This document shows positions 8,442-16,572 of a DNA stretch of 35,479 bases, piece by piece. Both the position numbers and the translations under genes were made by a program. The stretch covers positions 1 to 35,479 of the forward strand of contig PTKZ01000014.1 in NCBI GenBank assembly GCA_002938205.1. Reading direction: 5' to 3'. Positions within the stretch are counted from its first letter, which is position 1; each line of letters opens with the position of its first letter. The notes beneath the pieces were generated by a model, which saw only the letters and a list, made by a program, of their open reading frames with translations, had not been told where the DNA came from and searched no databases. This stretch comes from Alphaproteobacteria bacterium MarineAlpha5_Bin5. Its GTDB lineage: Bacteria; Pseudomonadota; Alphaproteobacteria; HIMB59; GCA-002718135.

Positions 8442-10079
8442 ATGACAATAAATATTTCAATACAAGATGTAGATCAAAACTTACATCCAAAAATTACAGT
8501 TTTAGGAGTTGGTGGTTCAGGTAATAATGCAGTTAATAATATGATTAGTGCTAATTTAGAAGGTGTAGACTTTTTAATCGCAAACACCGATGCCCAAGCA
8601 TTACAAATTTCTAAATGTCCAAATAAAATACAACTAGGCTTAAAAAGTACGAGAGGTTTGGGAGCTGGAATGCGACCTGACATTGGAAAACAAGCTGCTG
8701 AAGAAGCTATTCAGGACATTACTGAAAAACTTGAAGGAAGCCATATGTTGTTTGTTGCTGCTGGAATGGGAGGCGGAACTGGAACTGGTGCCGCACCTGT
8801 AATTGCTAAATTAGCAAGAGAAAAAGGTATTTTGACTGTTGGAGTAGTAACCAAGCCTTTTCATTTTGAGGGTTCACAAAGAATGAAACTTGCAGAAAAA
8901 GGTATAGATGAATTGCAACAATATGTTGATACTCTCTTAACTATACCAAATCAAAATCTTTTCAGAATTGCTAATGAAAAAACTACATTTGCAGATGCTT
9001 TTAAAATGGCTGACGATGTTTTATATGCAGGTGTGCGTGGAGTAACCGACCTTATGGTTCAACCTGGAATGATAAATTTAGATTTTTCAGATATAAAAAC
9101 AGTAATGTCAGAAATGGGTAAGGCAATGATGGGAACAGGCGAAGCCTCTGGAGAAGGAAGAGCTGTTGCTGCTGCTGAAGCAGCCATTGCTAATCCACTA
9201 ATTGATGATGTGTCATTAAAAGGTGCTAGAGGTTTAATTATCAATATTACAGGTGGTAAAGATATAACTCTATATGAAGTTGATGAAGCGGCAAACCGTA
9301 TAAAAAAAGAAATTGATGAAAATGCAAACATTATATACGGAACAACTTGTGACGAAAGATTAGAGGGTTTAGTTAGAGTTAGTATAGTCGCTACAGGTAT
9401 AGATACTGCAAATGTGACTTCTGCTAAGCCTCTAGAAAGTTATGTTCCAATCTCATTAAATAACGAAGTTTATAAGGAACCTGTTACAAATCGAAAAGAT
9501 GTTTCATTACAAAATAATGAGCTATCTGAAGAAGTTGAGCAAAGTAAAACATATGATTCAAATGTAGAAATGGAAAATTCATTAGAATTAAACAAGGAAG
9601 AGGCAATGAATTCTAAAAATTTGGAAACATCTCATTCAAATCATGAAGAGCAAGATAATTTTTCTCTAGAAAAAGATGGAGAAACTAATTTAAATGAGCT
9701 TGATACATTAGAATCAAGTAATATTGAAAAGAACTCATCTTTAGAAAATATGAATGAAAATGAACTTGAATTGGAAGAAGAAGTTCCTTTAGTTAAAGAA
9801 AATTTACCTGAAGCATCGGTTAGAAGGCTAAGTCTATTTGATAATGATTCGCCTGAACAGAAAGAAAAAATTATATCAGATGAAGAAAGAACTGAACCCA
9901 AAATTTCAAACGAAAACGACATACTTGCTGAGGATGAGGTTTTAGAAAATGAAGAAATTGATCAAAAGGAGTTTAGTCCTGAGGAAAGTGAATCTGCGGA
10001 ATTAGATGAAGAATTTAATCAAGAAACTGAGGAAGAATTGCTTGATATTCCTACGTTTCTTAGAAGACAGGCTAATTAA
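8442..10079 (+). CDS. ftsZ: Cell division protein FtsZ with long acidic C-terminal linker
   Basis: Tubulin-like GTPase that forms the Z ring. The globular domain (about residues 17-325) contains [21 protein letters not shown], the tubulin signature GGGTGTG at 110-116, and the T7 synergy loop NLDFSD at 212-217 that completes the active site of the neighbouring subunit. About 210 residues of Glu/Asn/Ser-rich, low-complexity linker follow, then the conserved C-terminal peptide LDIPTFLRR at 534-542, the FtsA/membrane-anchor docking motif. Length 545 is well above the 380-400 of enterobacteria but long linkers are known in alphaproteobacteria. Strong ribosome-binding site upstream. G+C is visibly higher than in the mur genes, as expected for a highly expressed gene. 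Confidence 0.97.
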   Translation: MTINISIQDVDQNLHPKITVLGVGGSGNNAVNNMISANLEGVDFLIANTDAQALQISKCPNKIQLGLKSTRGLGAGMRPDIGKQAAEEAIQDITEKLEGSHMLFVAAGMGGGTGTGAAPVIAKLAREKGILTVGVVTKPFHFEGSQRMKLAEKGIDELQQYVDTLLTIPNQNLFRIANEKTTFADAFKMADDVLYAGVRGVTDLMVQPGMINLDFSDIKTVMSEMGKAMMGTGEASGEGRAVAAAEAAIANPLIDDVSLKGARGLIINITGGKDITLYEVDEAANRIKKEIDENANIIYGTTCDERLEGLVRVSIVATGIDTANVTSAKPLESYVPISLNNEVYKEPVTNRKDVSLQNNELSEEVEQSKTYDSNVEMENSLELNKEEAMNSKNLETSHSNHEEQDNFSLEKDGETNLNELDTLESSNIEKNSSLENMNENELELEEEVPLVKENLPEASVRRLSLFDNDSPEQKEKIISDEERTEPKISNENDILAEDEVLENEEIDQKEFSPEESESAELDEEFNQETEEELLDIPTFLRRQAN

Positions 10080-10097
10080 TCAAAGATTTAGGCTTAG

Positions 10098-10117
10098 TTG
10101 AAATATTTTGAAATATT
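10098..10117. repeat. Perfect tandem duplication of a 10-mer between ftsZ and lpxC
   Basis: TTGAAATATT occurs twice head to tail with no spacer. Each copy contains TTGAAA, a good -35 hexamer, so the pair may offer alternative -35 elements for an lpxC promoter, but no convincing -10 is seen at the right distance (TAAAAT at 10129 is 15 bases from the second copy). Confidence 0.5.
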
Positions 10118-10155
10118 CAGTTAGTTGTTAAAATCGAAAAATATATGTAATGTTT

Positions 10156-10184
10156 AAAAAGTGCTAGAAACAGCACTTTTTTTA
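10156..10184 (+). terminator. Intrinsic terminator closing the dcw operon after ftsZ
   Basis: Ten-base arms AAAAAGTGCT (10156-10165) and AGCACTTTTT (10172-10181) flank the six-base loop AGAAAC, and seven T residues run from 10177 to 10183. It is the clearest rho-independent terminator in the window. The A-rich 5' arm makes it partly bidirectional in principle. lpxC begins only nine bases after it, so lpxC expression needs read-through or a promoter overlapping this hairpin. Confidence 0.8.
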
Positions 10185-10192
10185 TAATTTTG

Positions 10193-11068
10193 ATGATTGA
10201 TACCATATTTACTAACTGTAAACAAAAAACAATAGGCGGAACAATTATGCTTAATGGTATTGGTTTACATTCAGGTGCACGTGTATCTATGAAAATGATG
10301 CCAGCGAAAGAAGACAATGGTATTAAATTTATTAGAACCGACATAAAAAATAAAAATGAAATCTTAGCAATTTGGTCCAATGTATCTGATACTAACTTAA
10401 GTACCACTATATCCAATCAAGATTCAATTAAAGTATCAACAATTGAACATTTAATGAGCGCATTATCTGGACTGCATATAGATAATTTAAATATTTATAT
10501 AGATGCTCAAGAAGTGCCAATAATGGATGGGAGTTCAAAACCTTTTGTAGAATTAATTGAAAAAACTGGAGTAAAAAATCAAAATAAGAAAAGGAAAGTT
10601 TTAAAAGTAATAAAAGATATTGAAGTAGTTAGTGAAAATAGTTCTGTAAGACTTATACCTAATAATCAATTTTCAATTGACTTTGAAATTGATTTTCCAA
10701 GTACTGTAGTAAGCAAGCAATCTTGTCAACTTCAGCTTATTAATGGAAATTATAAAACCGATGTAGCTTCTGCTCGTACTTTTGGATTTGAAAAGGATGT
10801 TGAAAATCTTCGATCAAGTGGTTTAGCTTTGGGTGGATCTTTAGAAAACGCAGTTGTAGTTGGGGAAGATAAAATAATTAATGAAGAAGGTTTGAGATTT
10901 AAAGATGAATTTGTTCGACATAAAATTTTGGATTCAATAGGAGATCTTTATTTAGCTGGCTCACCAATTCAAGCCTATTTTTATGGAAATAAGTCTGGTC
11001 ATTCATTAAACAATCAACTTTTAAGAAAACTGTTTTCAGATAAATCTAATTTTGAATATATTGACTAG
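10193..11068 (+). CDS. lpxC: UDP-3-O-acyl-N-acetylglucosamine deacetylase LpxC
   Basis: Zinc hydrolase for the committed step of lipid A synthesis; cytoplasmic. The family opening (CKQKTIGGTIMLNGIGLHSG) is visible, with the zinc ligands expected from the family at H86 (in TIEHLMSAL), H243 and D247 (in FVRHKILDSIGDLYLAG). The MDGSSKPFV and SARTFGF motifs are also present. Length 291 is normal. ATG 10193 is chosen over TTG 10190 by codon preference. No Shine-Dalgarno sequence fits, because the terminator tail ends nine bases before the start. The TAG stop overlaps the fumC stop from the other strand in the palindrome CTAG. Presence of LpxC says the organism makes lipid A. Confidence 0.96.
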   Translation: MIDTIFTNCKQKTIGGTIMLNGIGLHSGARVSMKMMPAKEDNGIKFIRTDIKNKNEILAIWSNVSDTNLSTTISNQDSIKVSTIEHLMSALSGLHIDNLNIYIDAQEVPIMDGSSKPFVELIEKTGVKNQNKKRKVLKVIKDIEVVSENSSVRLIPNNQFSIDFEIDFPSTVVSKQSCQLQLINGNYKTDVASARTFGFEKDVENLRSSGLALGGSLENAVVVGEDKIINEEGLRFKDEFVRHKILDSIGDLYLAGSPIQAYFYGNKSGHSLNNQLLRKLFSDKSNFEYID

Positions 11069-12450
11069 ATCATTTTTTTTGGATTTACTAATCTATCAAA
11101 TTTTTCTTCTGAAACTAAGTTAAGTTTTAGTGCGGCTTCCTTTAAAGTAATATTTTCTTTGAATGCTTTTTGTGCAATTTTTGCAGCATTATCATAGCCA
11201 ATATATTTATTAAGTGCTGTAACCAACATTAAAGAGTTATTGAGATGTTTTTTTATATTATTTTTATTTGGGGTTATGCCGACAAGACAATTCTTGCTAA
11301 AGCTTTTGATACTATCACTCAATAAATTCACTGATTGTAATATATTGTAAGCAATTATTGGTTTAAAAGTATTTAATTCAAACTGTCCCTGTGAACCGGC
11401 AAAACTTACTGTAAAGTTATTTCCAATTACTTGAATACATACCATGCTTAAAGCTTCTATTTGTGTAGGATTAACTTTGCCTGGCATTATTGAAGATCCA
11501 GGTTCATTTACAGGGATGTTCAATTCACCTAATCCTGATCGAGGTCCTGAAGCTAATAATCGAATATCATTTACTATTTTTAGTATTGAGACAGCTAATG
11601 TATTTAAACTATTAGAAAAATTAACCAACGCATCGTGACAAGCTATAGCCTCAAATTTATTTGAATTTGGCTTATATTTATTTAATGTTAACTTGTTTAA
11701 ATATTTGCAAAAAATTTTATCAAAATTATTAGGAGCATTAATTCCAGTACCTATCGCTGTTCCACCTTGAGCTATATAATTCAATTCTTGTTTAGCTTTA
11801 ACAACTCTATTTAAATTTTTTTTTATTTGACTACAATAACTTGAAAATACATTTCCTAACGTTAAAGGTGTTGCATCCTGTGTATGAGTTCTTCCAATTT
11901 TGATTATTTTTGAAAATTTATTTTGTTTTTTCTCTAATTCATAAATTAATTTTCTTACTGCAGGCAGTAACTTTTTATCTGTTTGCTCATTTATTGCAAT
12001 ATGCATAACGGTTGGAAAAGTATCATTAGAAGATTGTGATAAATTTACATGGTCATTAGGATGAACAGGTTTTTTAGTTCCAATTTTTCCTTTTAAAATT
12101 TTGATAGCATAATTACTTATAACTTCATTAACATTCATATTGGTTTGAGTGCCTGATCCAGTTTGCCATACAGATAAAGGAAATTCATCTTTAAAATTCA
12201 AGCTTATTATTTGTTCACAAGCTTTTATAATTGCAGAACCTATTTTTTTATCTAATAAATTAAAGTGTAAATTAGCTTGAGCTGCAGATTTTTTTTGCAA
12301 ACCAAATGCATAAATAATCTCTTCCGGCATTTTTTCTTCACCAATTTTAAAGTTTTCTTTAGATCTTTGAGTTTGAGCTCCCCATAATCTATTAAAATCA
12401 ATTTTTTTCGTACCTAAACTATCTGATTCTATTCTTTTTTTATTCTTCAT
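11065..12450 (-). CDS. fumC: Class II fumarate hydratase FumC
   Basis: Iron-independent fumarase interconverting fumarate and malate in the TCA cycle; cytoplasmic homotetramer. The fumarase/aspartase superfamily signature GSSIMPGKVNPTQ starts at residue 318, so the catalytic Ser is in the 319-320 pair. SGSGTQTNMNVNEVI-like (here TGSGTQTNMNVNEVI), HPNDHVNLSQSSND and GRTHTQDATPLTLG blocks that build the active site are intact. Length 461 is typical of FumC. The HPNDHVN block favours fumarase over aspartase and argininosuccinate lyase. It runs convergently into lpxC with a 4-base overlap and diverges from gpmA across a 58-base gap that must hold both promoters. Confidence 0.95.
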   Translation of the reverse strand: MKNKKRIESDSLGTKKIDFNRLWGAQTQRSKENFKIGEEKMPEEIIYAFGLQKKSAAQANLHFNLLDKKIGSAIIKACEQIISLNFKDEFPLSVWQTGSGTQTNMNVNEVISNYAIKILKGKIGTKKPVHPNDHVNLSQSSNDTFPTVMHIAINEQTDKKLLPAVRKLIYELEKKQNKFSKIIKIGRTHTQDATPLTLGNVFSSYCSQIKKNLNRVVKAKQELNYIAQGGTAIGTGINAPNNFDKIFCKYLNKLTLNKYKPNSNKFEAIACHDALVNFSNSLNTLAVSILKIVNDIRLLASGPRSGLGELNIPVNEPGSSIMPGKVNPTQIEALSMVCIQVIGNNFTVSFAGSQGQFELNTFKPIIAYNILQSVNLLSDSIKSFSKNCLVGITPNKNNIKKHLNNSLMLVTALNKYIGYDNAAKIAQKAFKENITLKEAALKLNLVSEEKFDRLVNPKKMI

Positions 12451-12465
12451 TATTTGTTATTTGCT

Positions 12466-12493
12466 TTGAAACTCTATAACATAAACTTATTAT
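12466..12493 (+). promoter_or_regulatory. Candidate gpmA promoter
   Basis: TTGAAA at 12466-12471 and TATTAT at 12488-12493 are 16 bases apart and end 15 bases before the gpmA ATG. The match is good but any AT-rich spacer yields chance -10 elements, so this is tentative. Confidence 0.35.
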
Positions 12494-12508
12494 TAAAATA
12501 AATAATAT

Positions 12509-13138
12509 ATGAATAAATTAATCTTACTTCGACATGGACAAAGTCAGTGGAATTTAGAGAATAAATTCACAGGATGGACAGATGTTCCATTAACAGAAAA
12601 AGGACAAAAAGAAGCTAAAAACGCAGGGCAAATATTAAAAAAAAATAATATAATAATTGATAAAATTTTTAGTAGCAATCTTCAAAGAGCCAACAAAACA
12701 GCTGAATTAGCTATAGAAGAGGCTGAAATGAAAAATTTTTGGGTTGGAGATAAACTAATGATGACAATTGATGATAGTCTTAATGAAAGAGATTATGGTG
12801 ATTTGGTAGGTCTAAATAAAGAAGAAACTGCAGAAAAATTTGGGAAAGATCAAGTACAAATATGGCGTCGCTCATATGACACACCTCCACCTAATGGAGA
12901 AAGCTTAAAGGATGTTGTTAATAGAGTTTCACCTTATTTTGAAAAAAATATCTTAACTTACATAAATCAAAAAAAAAATGTACTAATTGTGGCTCATGGA
13001 AACTCTCTTAGAGCAACTATGATTACATTAGGTTTATATAAACCGCATGAAATATCTTCTATTGAATTGCCAACAGGCTGTCCTTTTTGTATAGATTTTA
13101 TTAATGGAAAGTTAATCAAGTCGTATTACCTAAGTTAA
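12509..13138 (+). CDS. gpmA: 2,3-bisphosphoglycerate-dependent phosphoglycerate mutase
   Basis: Histidine-phosphatase superfamily enzyme interconverting 3- and 2-phosphoglycerate in glycolysis and gluconeogenesis. The phospho-acceptor motif LLRHGQSQWN puts the catalytic His at residue 9; ENKFTGWTDVPLTEKG is diagnostic of dPGM rather than a general phosphatase; the acid residue lies in LNERDYGDLVG, and the second catalytic His in VAHGNSLRA. At 209 residues it is the short form, lacking the extra loop of the ~250-residue enterobacterial enzyme, as is usual in alphaproteobacteria. It is convergent with sspB; both stop codons lie in the shared tetramer TTAA. Confidence 0.95.
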   Translation: MNKLILLRHGQSQWNLENKFTGWTDVPLTEKGQKEAKNAGQILKKNNIIIDKIFSSNLQRANKTAELAIEEAEMKNFWVGDKLMMTIDDSLNERDYGDLVGLNKEETAEKFGKDQVQIWRRSYDTPPPNGESLKDVVNRVSPYFEKNILTYINQKKNVLIVAHGNSLRATMITLGLYKPHEISSIELPTGCPFCIDFINGKLIKSYYLS

Positions 13139-13578
13139 ATTTTCTTATAATTAGTAAAATCAATTACATTATTTGATCTTTGTTTTTTGATCTTTGTTGT
13201 TTTTTGCATTTTTTTATTCTTTGTTTTTTTAAATTCATTACTTTTTAATTTTAAACCAAAATTTGAATTAGGATCTACAAAAGAAATTATTGACTTATAA
13301 TCAATTATCAGATCTACTTTTATATCATTAAATGAAAGGCCTATTTTAAAATTATTTTTATTAATTGAAAAATTATAGTACTCATATTGTATTACAATAG
13401 TCATCTCTTCAGGATATTTTTTTAACAACCAATCAGGTATAGAGACAGAAGGATGATTTGTTATAAAAGTAATATATAGATGATTACCATTTTTTAGACC
13501 ATTTTTTTTAATATTTTGCAAAATCTCTATCAAAACATTAATCATATTTTTATTTAGTATTTTTTGATAGTTGATCAT
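13135..13578 (-). CDS. sspB: ClpXP adaptor protein SspB (alphaproteobacterial type)
   Basis: SspB tethers ssrA-tagged and other substrates to the ClpXP protease. The protein begins with the helical dimerisation segment (YQKILNKNMINVLIEILQNIKKNGL), then the beta-rich core with HLYITFITNHPSVSIP, LLKKYPEEMTIVIQY, FKIGLSFNDI and the family hallmark ISFVDPNSNFGLKL, which aligns in character with the FDPSVQFGLQF stretch of alphaproteobacterial SspB. A Lys/Thr-rich flexible tail and a short C-terminal block (VIDFTNYKKI) follow; in SspB the extreme C terminus is the ClpX-binding tail, which would explain conservation of this end. Length 147 is normal. No separate promoter was identified; it diverges from the dehydrogenase gene at 13654 across 75 bases. 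Confidence 0.87.
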   Translation of the reverse strand: MINYQKILNKNMINVLIEILQNIKKNGLKNGNHLYITFITNHPSVSIPDWLLKKYPEEMTIVIQYEYYNFSINKNNFKIGLSFNDIKVDLIIDYKSIISFVDPNSNFGLKLKSNEFKKTKNKKMQKTTKIKKQRSNNVIDFTNYKKI

Positions 13579-13642
13579 TTTAAATTAGAAAAAATCTTTA
13601 TAAAATATTAGTGTAAAATATCCTAATATGATTATAAAGTTT

Positions 13643-13648
13643 TATAAT
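13643..13648 (+). promoter_or_regulatory. Perfect -10 element placing transcription at the dehydrogenase ATG
   Basis: TATAAT ends five bases before the ATG at 13654, so a normal start site would fall on or next to the first base of the coding region, that is, a leaderless mRNA. No Shine-Dalgarno sequence precedes the ATG, which agrees. No clear -35 was found. Confidence 0.35.
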
Positions 13649-13653
13649 ATTTT

Positions 13654-16101
13654 ATGTCTAATAATATACCTAATTCTACTAAAGTTGTTGTTATAGGAGG
13701 TGGGGTTGCTGGTTGTTCAGTGGCCTATCATTTAGCTAAATTTGGCTGGAAAGATGTTGTTTTATTAGAAAGAGATCAGTTAACTTCAGGTACAACATGG
13801 CATGCAGCGGGTTTAATTGGGCAGATAGGATCTTCAGCAACTATAACTAAACTTAGAAATCATTCTTTAAACCTTTACAAGGATTTAGAAAAAGAAATTG
13901 GATTATCAACAGGTCTTAAACAAAATGGTTCTTTAACTGTTGCTACAAGTCAAGCACGTTTAGATGAGCTTAAAAGACAAGTTAATACAGCTCAGTTATT
14001 TAATGTTGAGGCAGAAGAAGTTTCTAAAGAAAAAATTAAAGAAATTTATCCTTTAATAAATACCAATGATGTTATTGGAGGGGTAAATATACCCCAGGAT
14101 GGTCAGGCAGATCCTGTTGGTGTTACTAATGTTTTGGCAAAGGCTGCAAAAAAAAATGGAGCAAAAATTATAGAAAATTGTTTTGTAAAAAAAATTCTCT
14201 TAAAAAATAATAAAATTGAAGGTGTAGAAACAGATAAGGGTAAGATTGAATGCGAATTTGTTGTGCTTGCTTCAGGTATGTGGTCAAGGCAGATTGCAGC
14301 TGAAGCCAATGTAAGTATTCCTTTATATCCAGTTGAACATTTTTATATTTTAACAGAAGGTGTTGCAAATTTAGATAAAGCCCTTCCAGTTTTAAGAGAT
14401 TATGATCATTGTTTATATATAAAGGAAGATGCAGGTAAATTTTTAGTAGGTATATTTGAACCTAATGCTAAACCAGCTTTTACAAAAACCAATATAGTTC
14501 CTAATGATTTCTCGTTTTCTGAACTCCCAGAAGATTTCGATCATTTTGAACCATATTTAATGCATGCCATTAAACGTATACCCGCTCTAGAAACTGTAGG
14601 TATAAGAAAATTTTTTAATGGACCAGAATCATTTACACCCGATACAAATTATTTATTAGGTGAAACACCTGAAGTTAAAAACTTTTTTGTATGTTGTGGT
14701 TTTAACAGTATTGGTATTGTTAGTGCAGGAGGAGCAGGTAAAGTTACAGCAGAATGGATGATTAATGGTGAAATAAATGAAGATCTTTTCTCACTTGATA
14801 TAAGTAGATTTGAGAAATTCCATTCAGAAACAAATTTTATTGTTGAAAGAGCAGCAGAAAGTTTAGGCAATCAATATGCAATGCATTGGCCTTACAAACA
14901 GGTCAAAACTTCTCGTAATATAAAAGTTCTTCCATATCACGATTATTTAAAGAAAAATGGAGCTTGTTTTGGACAAGTTGGAGGTTTTGAAAGCCCTATG
15001 TGGTTTGCAATAAATGGCAATAAACCCGAATTTAAGTACAGTTTTGGATATCAAAACTGGTACGAGTCCGCTAAGTTTGAAACAGAAAGTACAAGAAAAG
15101 ACGTTGGTTTTTTTGAATTAACGCCTTTTGCAAAATTTGAAATTCAAGGTGAGCATGCATATTCTTCACTTCAATATTTATGTTCAAATAATATTAAAAA
15201 AGATCCTGGATCAGTTACTTATACACAAATGTTAAATTCAATTGGAGGGATTGAAACTGATCTGTCTGTAACATGTATATCTGAAAACAACTTTAGAGTT
15301 GTTACTGGATCAGCTGTTAGAGAACATGATAAGAAACACATACTTAGATACTTAGATAATACTGTTCAATTTAAAGATATTACAGATGATTTTGCTTGCT
15401 TTGGACTGTTTGGACCAAAAAGTAGAAATTTACTTACCCAAATTTTTGGTGATGAATTTAAAAGTGATAGTTTTCCATTTGGTACTGGAAAATTTTTAAA
15501 AATTGATGGAATAGATATTTGGTTTCAAAGACTTTCTTATGTAGGTGAATTAGGATGGGAGTTATACATTCCAATTTCTAAATCAAAAAAAATTTATGAA
15601 ATTATTCATAAAGTTGGTAAAAATCACAAATTAGTGCACGCGGGTAGATTAGCTATGGATATTATGAGGATGGAAAAAGGCTATTTGCATTGGGGTCATG
15701 ATATTTCTCCTGCAGAGAATCCATTTGAAGCTGGTCTTGGTTTTGCTGTTAAATTAGATAAAAAATTCAACTTTATAGGTAGAGAATATTTAATTAATAC
15801 AAAACAAAAACAAAAAAAACAAATTGCAATGTTTGTTTTAGACAACTCTGAACCTGGTAAACCACTTCTTTTACATGATGAACCTATTTTTTATAATGAT
15901 AAAATCATTGGTGAAACAACTTCTGGAAATTATTCATTTTGTTATGAATCAAATATAGCAATTGGTTATATTGATAGTGAAATAGATAAACAAACAGTTA
16001 GTAATGAAAAGTTTGATATTGAAGTTGCAAAAGTTAAGTATAAAGCAAAATTAATTTTAGAACCTTTACATGATCCTAAAAATGTTAATATTAAAAAATA
16101 A
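13654..16101 (+). CDS. Dimethylglycine/sarcosine dehydrogenase-type FAD oxidoreductase with GcvT domain
   Basis: Oxidative demethylase that passes the methyl carbon of an N-methyl glycine compound to tetrahydrofolate. The FAD-binding DAO domain occupies about residues 10-370, with dinucleotide loop VVVIGGGVAGCS and TTWHAAG, where H50 is the position of covalent FAD attachment in dimethylglycine and sarcosine dehydrogenases. A linker domain (about 375-430) follows, then the glycine-cleavage T-protein-like folate domain (about 440-700) with GELGWELYIP, MRMEKGYLHWGHDISP and NPFEAGLGFAVK, and the T-protein C-terminal barrel (about 720-805). Length 815 matches the family. Exact substrate (dimethylglycine, sarcosine or another methylamine derivative) cannot be read from sequence. 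It stands alone, without betaine methyltransferase neighbours. Likely cytoplasmic. Confidence 0.88.
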   Translation: MSNNIPNSTKVVVIGGGVAGCSVAYHLAKFGWKDVVLLERDQLTSGTTWHAAGLIGQIGSSATITKLRNHSLNLYKDLEKEIGLSTGLKQNGSLTVATSQARLDELKRQVNTAQLFNVEAEEVSKEKIKEIYPLINTNDVIGGVNIPQDGQADPVGVTNVLAKAAKKNGAKIIENCFVKKILLKNNKIEGVETDKGKIECEFVVLASGMWSRQIAAEANVSIPLYPVEHFYILTEGVANLDKALPVLRDYDHCLYIKEDAGKFLVGIFEPNAKPAFTKTNIVPNDFSFSELPEDFDHFEPYLMHAIKRIPALETVGIRKFFNGPESFTPDTNYLLGETPEVKNFFVCCGFNSIGIVSAGGAGKVTAEWMINGEINEDLFSLDISRFEKFHSETNFIVERAAESLGNQYAMHWPYKQVKTSRNIKVLPYHDYLKKNGACFGQVGGFESPMWFAINGNKPEFKYSFGYQNWYESAKFETESTRKDVGFFELTPFAKFEIQGEHAYSSLQYLCSNNIKKDPGSVTYTQMLNSIGGIETDLSVTCISENNFRVVTGSAVREHDKKHILRYLDNTVQFKDITDDFACFGLFGPKSRNLLTQIFGDEFKSDSFPFGTGKFLKIDGIDIWFQRLSYVGELGWELYIPISKSKKIYEIIHKVGKNHKLVHAGRLAMDIMRMEKGYLHWGHDISPAENPFEAGLGFAVKLDKKFNFIGREYLINTKQKQKKQIAMFVLDNSEPGKPLLLHDEPIFYNDKIIGETTSGNYSFCYESNIAIGYIDSEIDKQTVSNEKFDIEVAKVKYKAKLILEPLHDPKNVNIKK

Positions 16102-16137
16102 GCAGTATTTTACAAGATAAAAACTAATTTGCTCCAT

Positions 16138-16488
16138 ATGAAACAATTATCAAAAATTATTTCAATTTCATATTTACTTATGTTATCAGCAGCACTTCTA
16201 GTGCCTCTAGATTCAATATTTGTAACACAAATTATTGAAGAAGAAAATCAGCCAAGTACAAATAGTTCATTTGCTATACATTTAGTCCTATTTTTTCTTC
16301 TTTATTTTTTATTTTATTTTTCATTTGTAAATAAAAAAAAAATTTTAATATTTTGTATTTTATATGCTGTTATAATTGAAATTTTACAGTTATTTACTTC
16401 AAGGGGATTTCAAATATTGGATGTATTATTTAATATTATAGGTATTATCATATCATTATTAATCATAAGATATTTTTTTAACAAATAA
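16138..16488 (+). CDS. VanZ-like small membrane protein
   Basis: Small polytopic inner-membrane protein of the VanZ-like family, whose molecular function is not settled. Four hydrophobic segments are visible (about residues 7-27, 45-62, 66-83 and 92-113). The VanZ-like pattern E..Q....R....D...N..G is present as EILQLFTSRGFQILDVLFNIIG in two parts around residues 80-101. The ATG at 16138 is preferred to the in-frame TTG at 16129. Length 116 is typical for single-domain members. It comes 36 bases after the dehydrogenase and 84 before a large membrane glycosyltransferase-like gene, so it is more likely part of the envelope cluster than of the dehydrogenase unit. Confidence 0.7.
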   Translation: MKQLSKIISISYLLMLSAALLVPLDSIFVTQIIEEENQPSTNSSFAIHLVLFFLLYFLFYFSFVNKKKILIFCILYAVIIEILQLFTSRGFQILDVLFNIIGIIISLLIIRYFFNK

Positions 16489-16554
16489 TTGTACTTTATT
16501 TATATTTAAATCTAATAACATATTTAATAAAATTAGTTTTAAATTAACAACAAT

Positions 16555-16560
16555 TATAAT
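16555..16560 (+). promoter_or_regulatory. Candidate -10 element for the glycan cluster
   Basis: A perfect TATAAT lies 12 bases before the ATG at 16573, in an 84-base AT-rich gap. The only upstream partner is a weak TTAGTT at 16533-16538. It implies a very short leader. Chance occurrence is possible in this composition. Confidence 0.3.
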
Positions 16561-16572
16561 ATTTATTAACTG

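Noticed and set aside
9641..9922. Minus-strand Ser-rich ORF opposite the FtsZ linker
   Set aside because: Produced by the Glu/Asn codon repeats of the linker read in reverse; no start signals.
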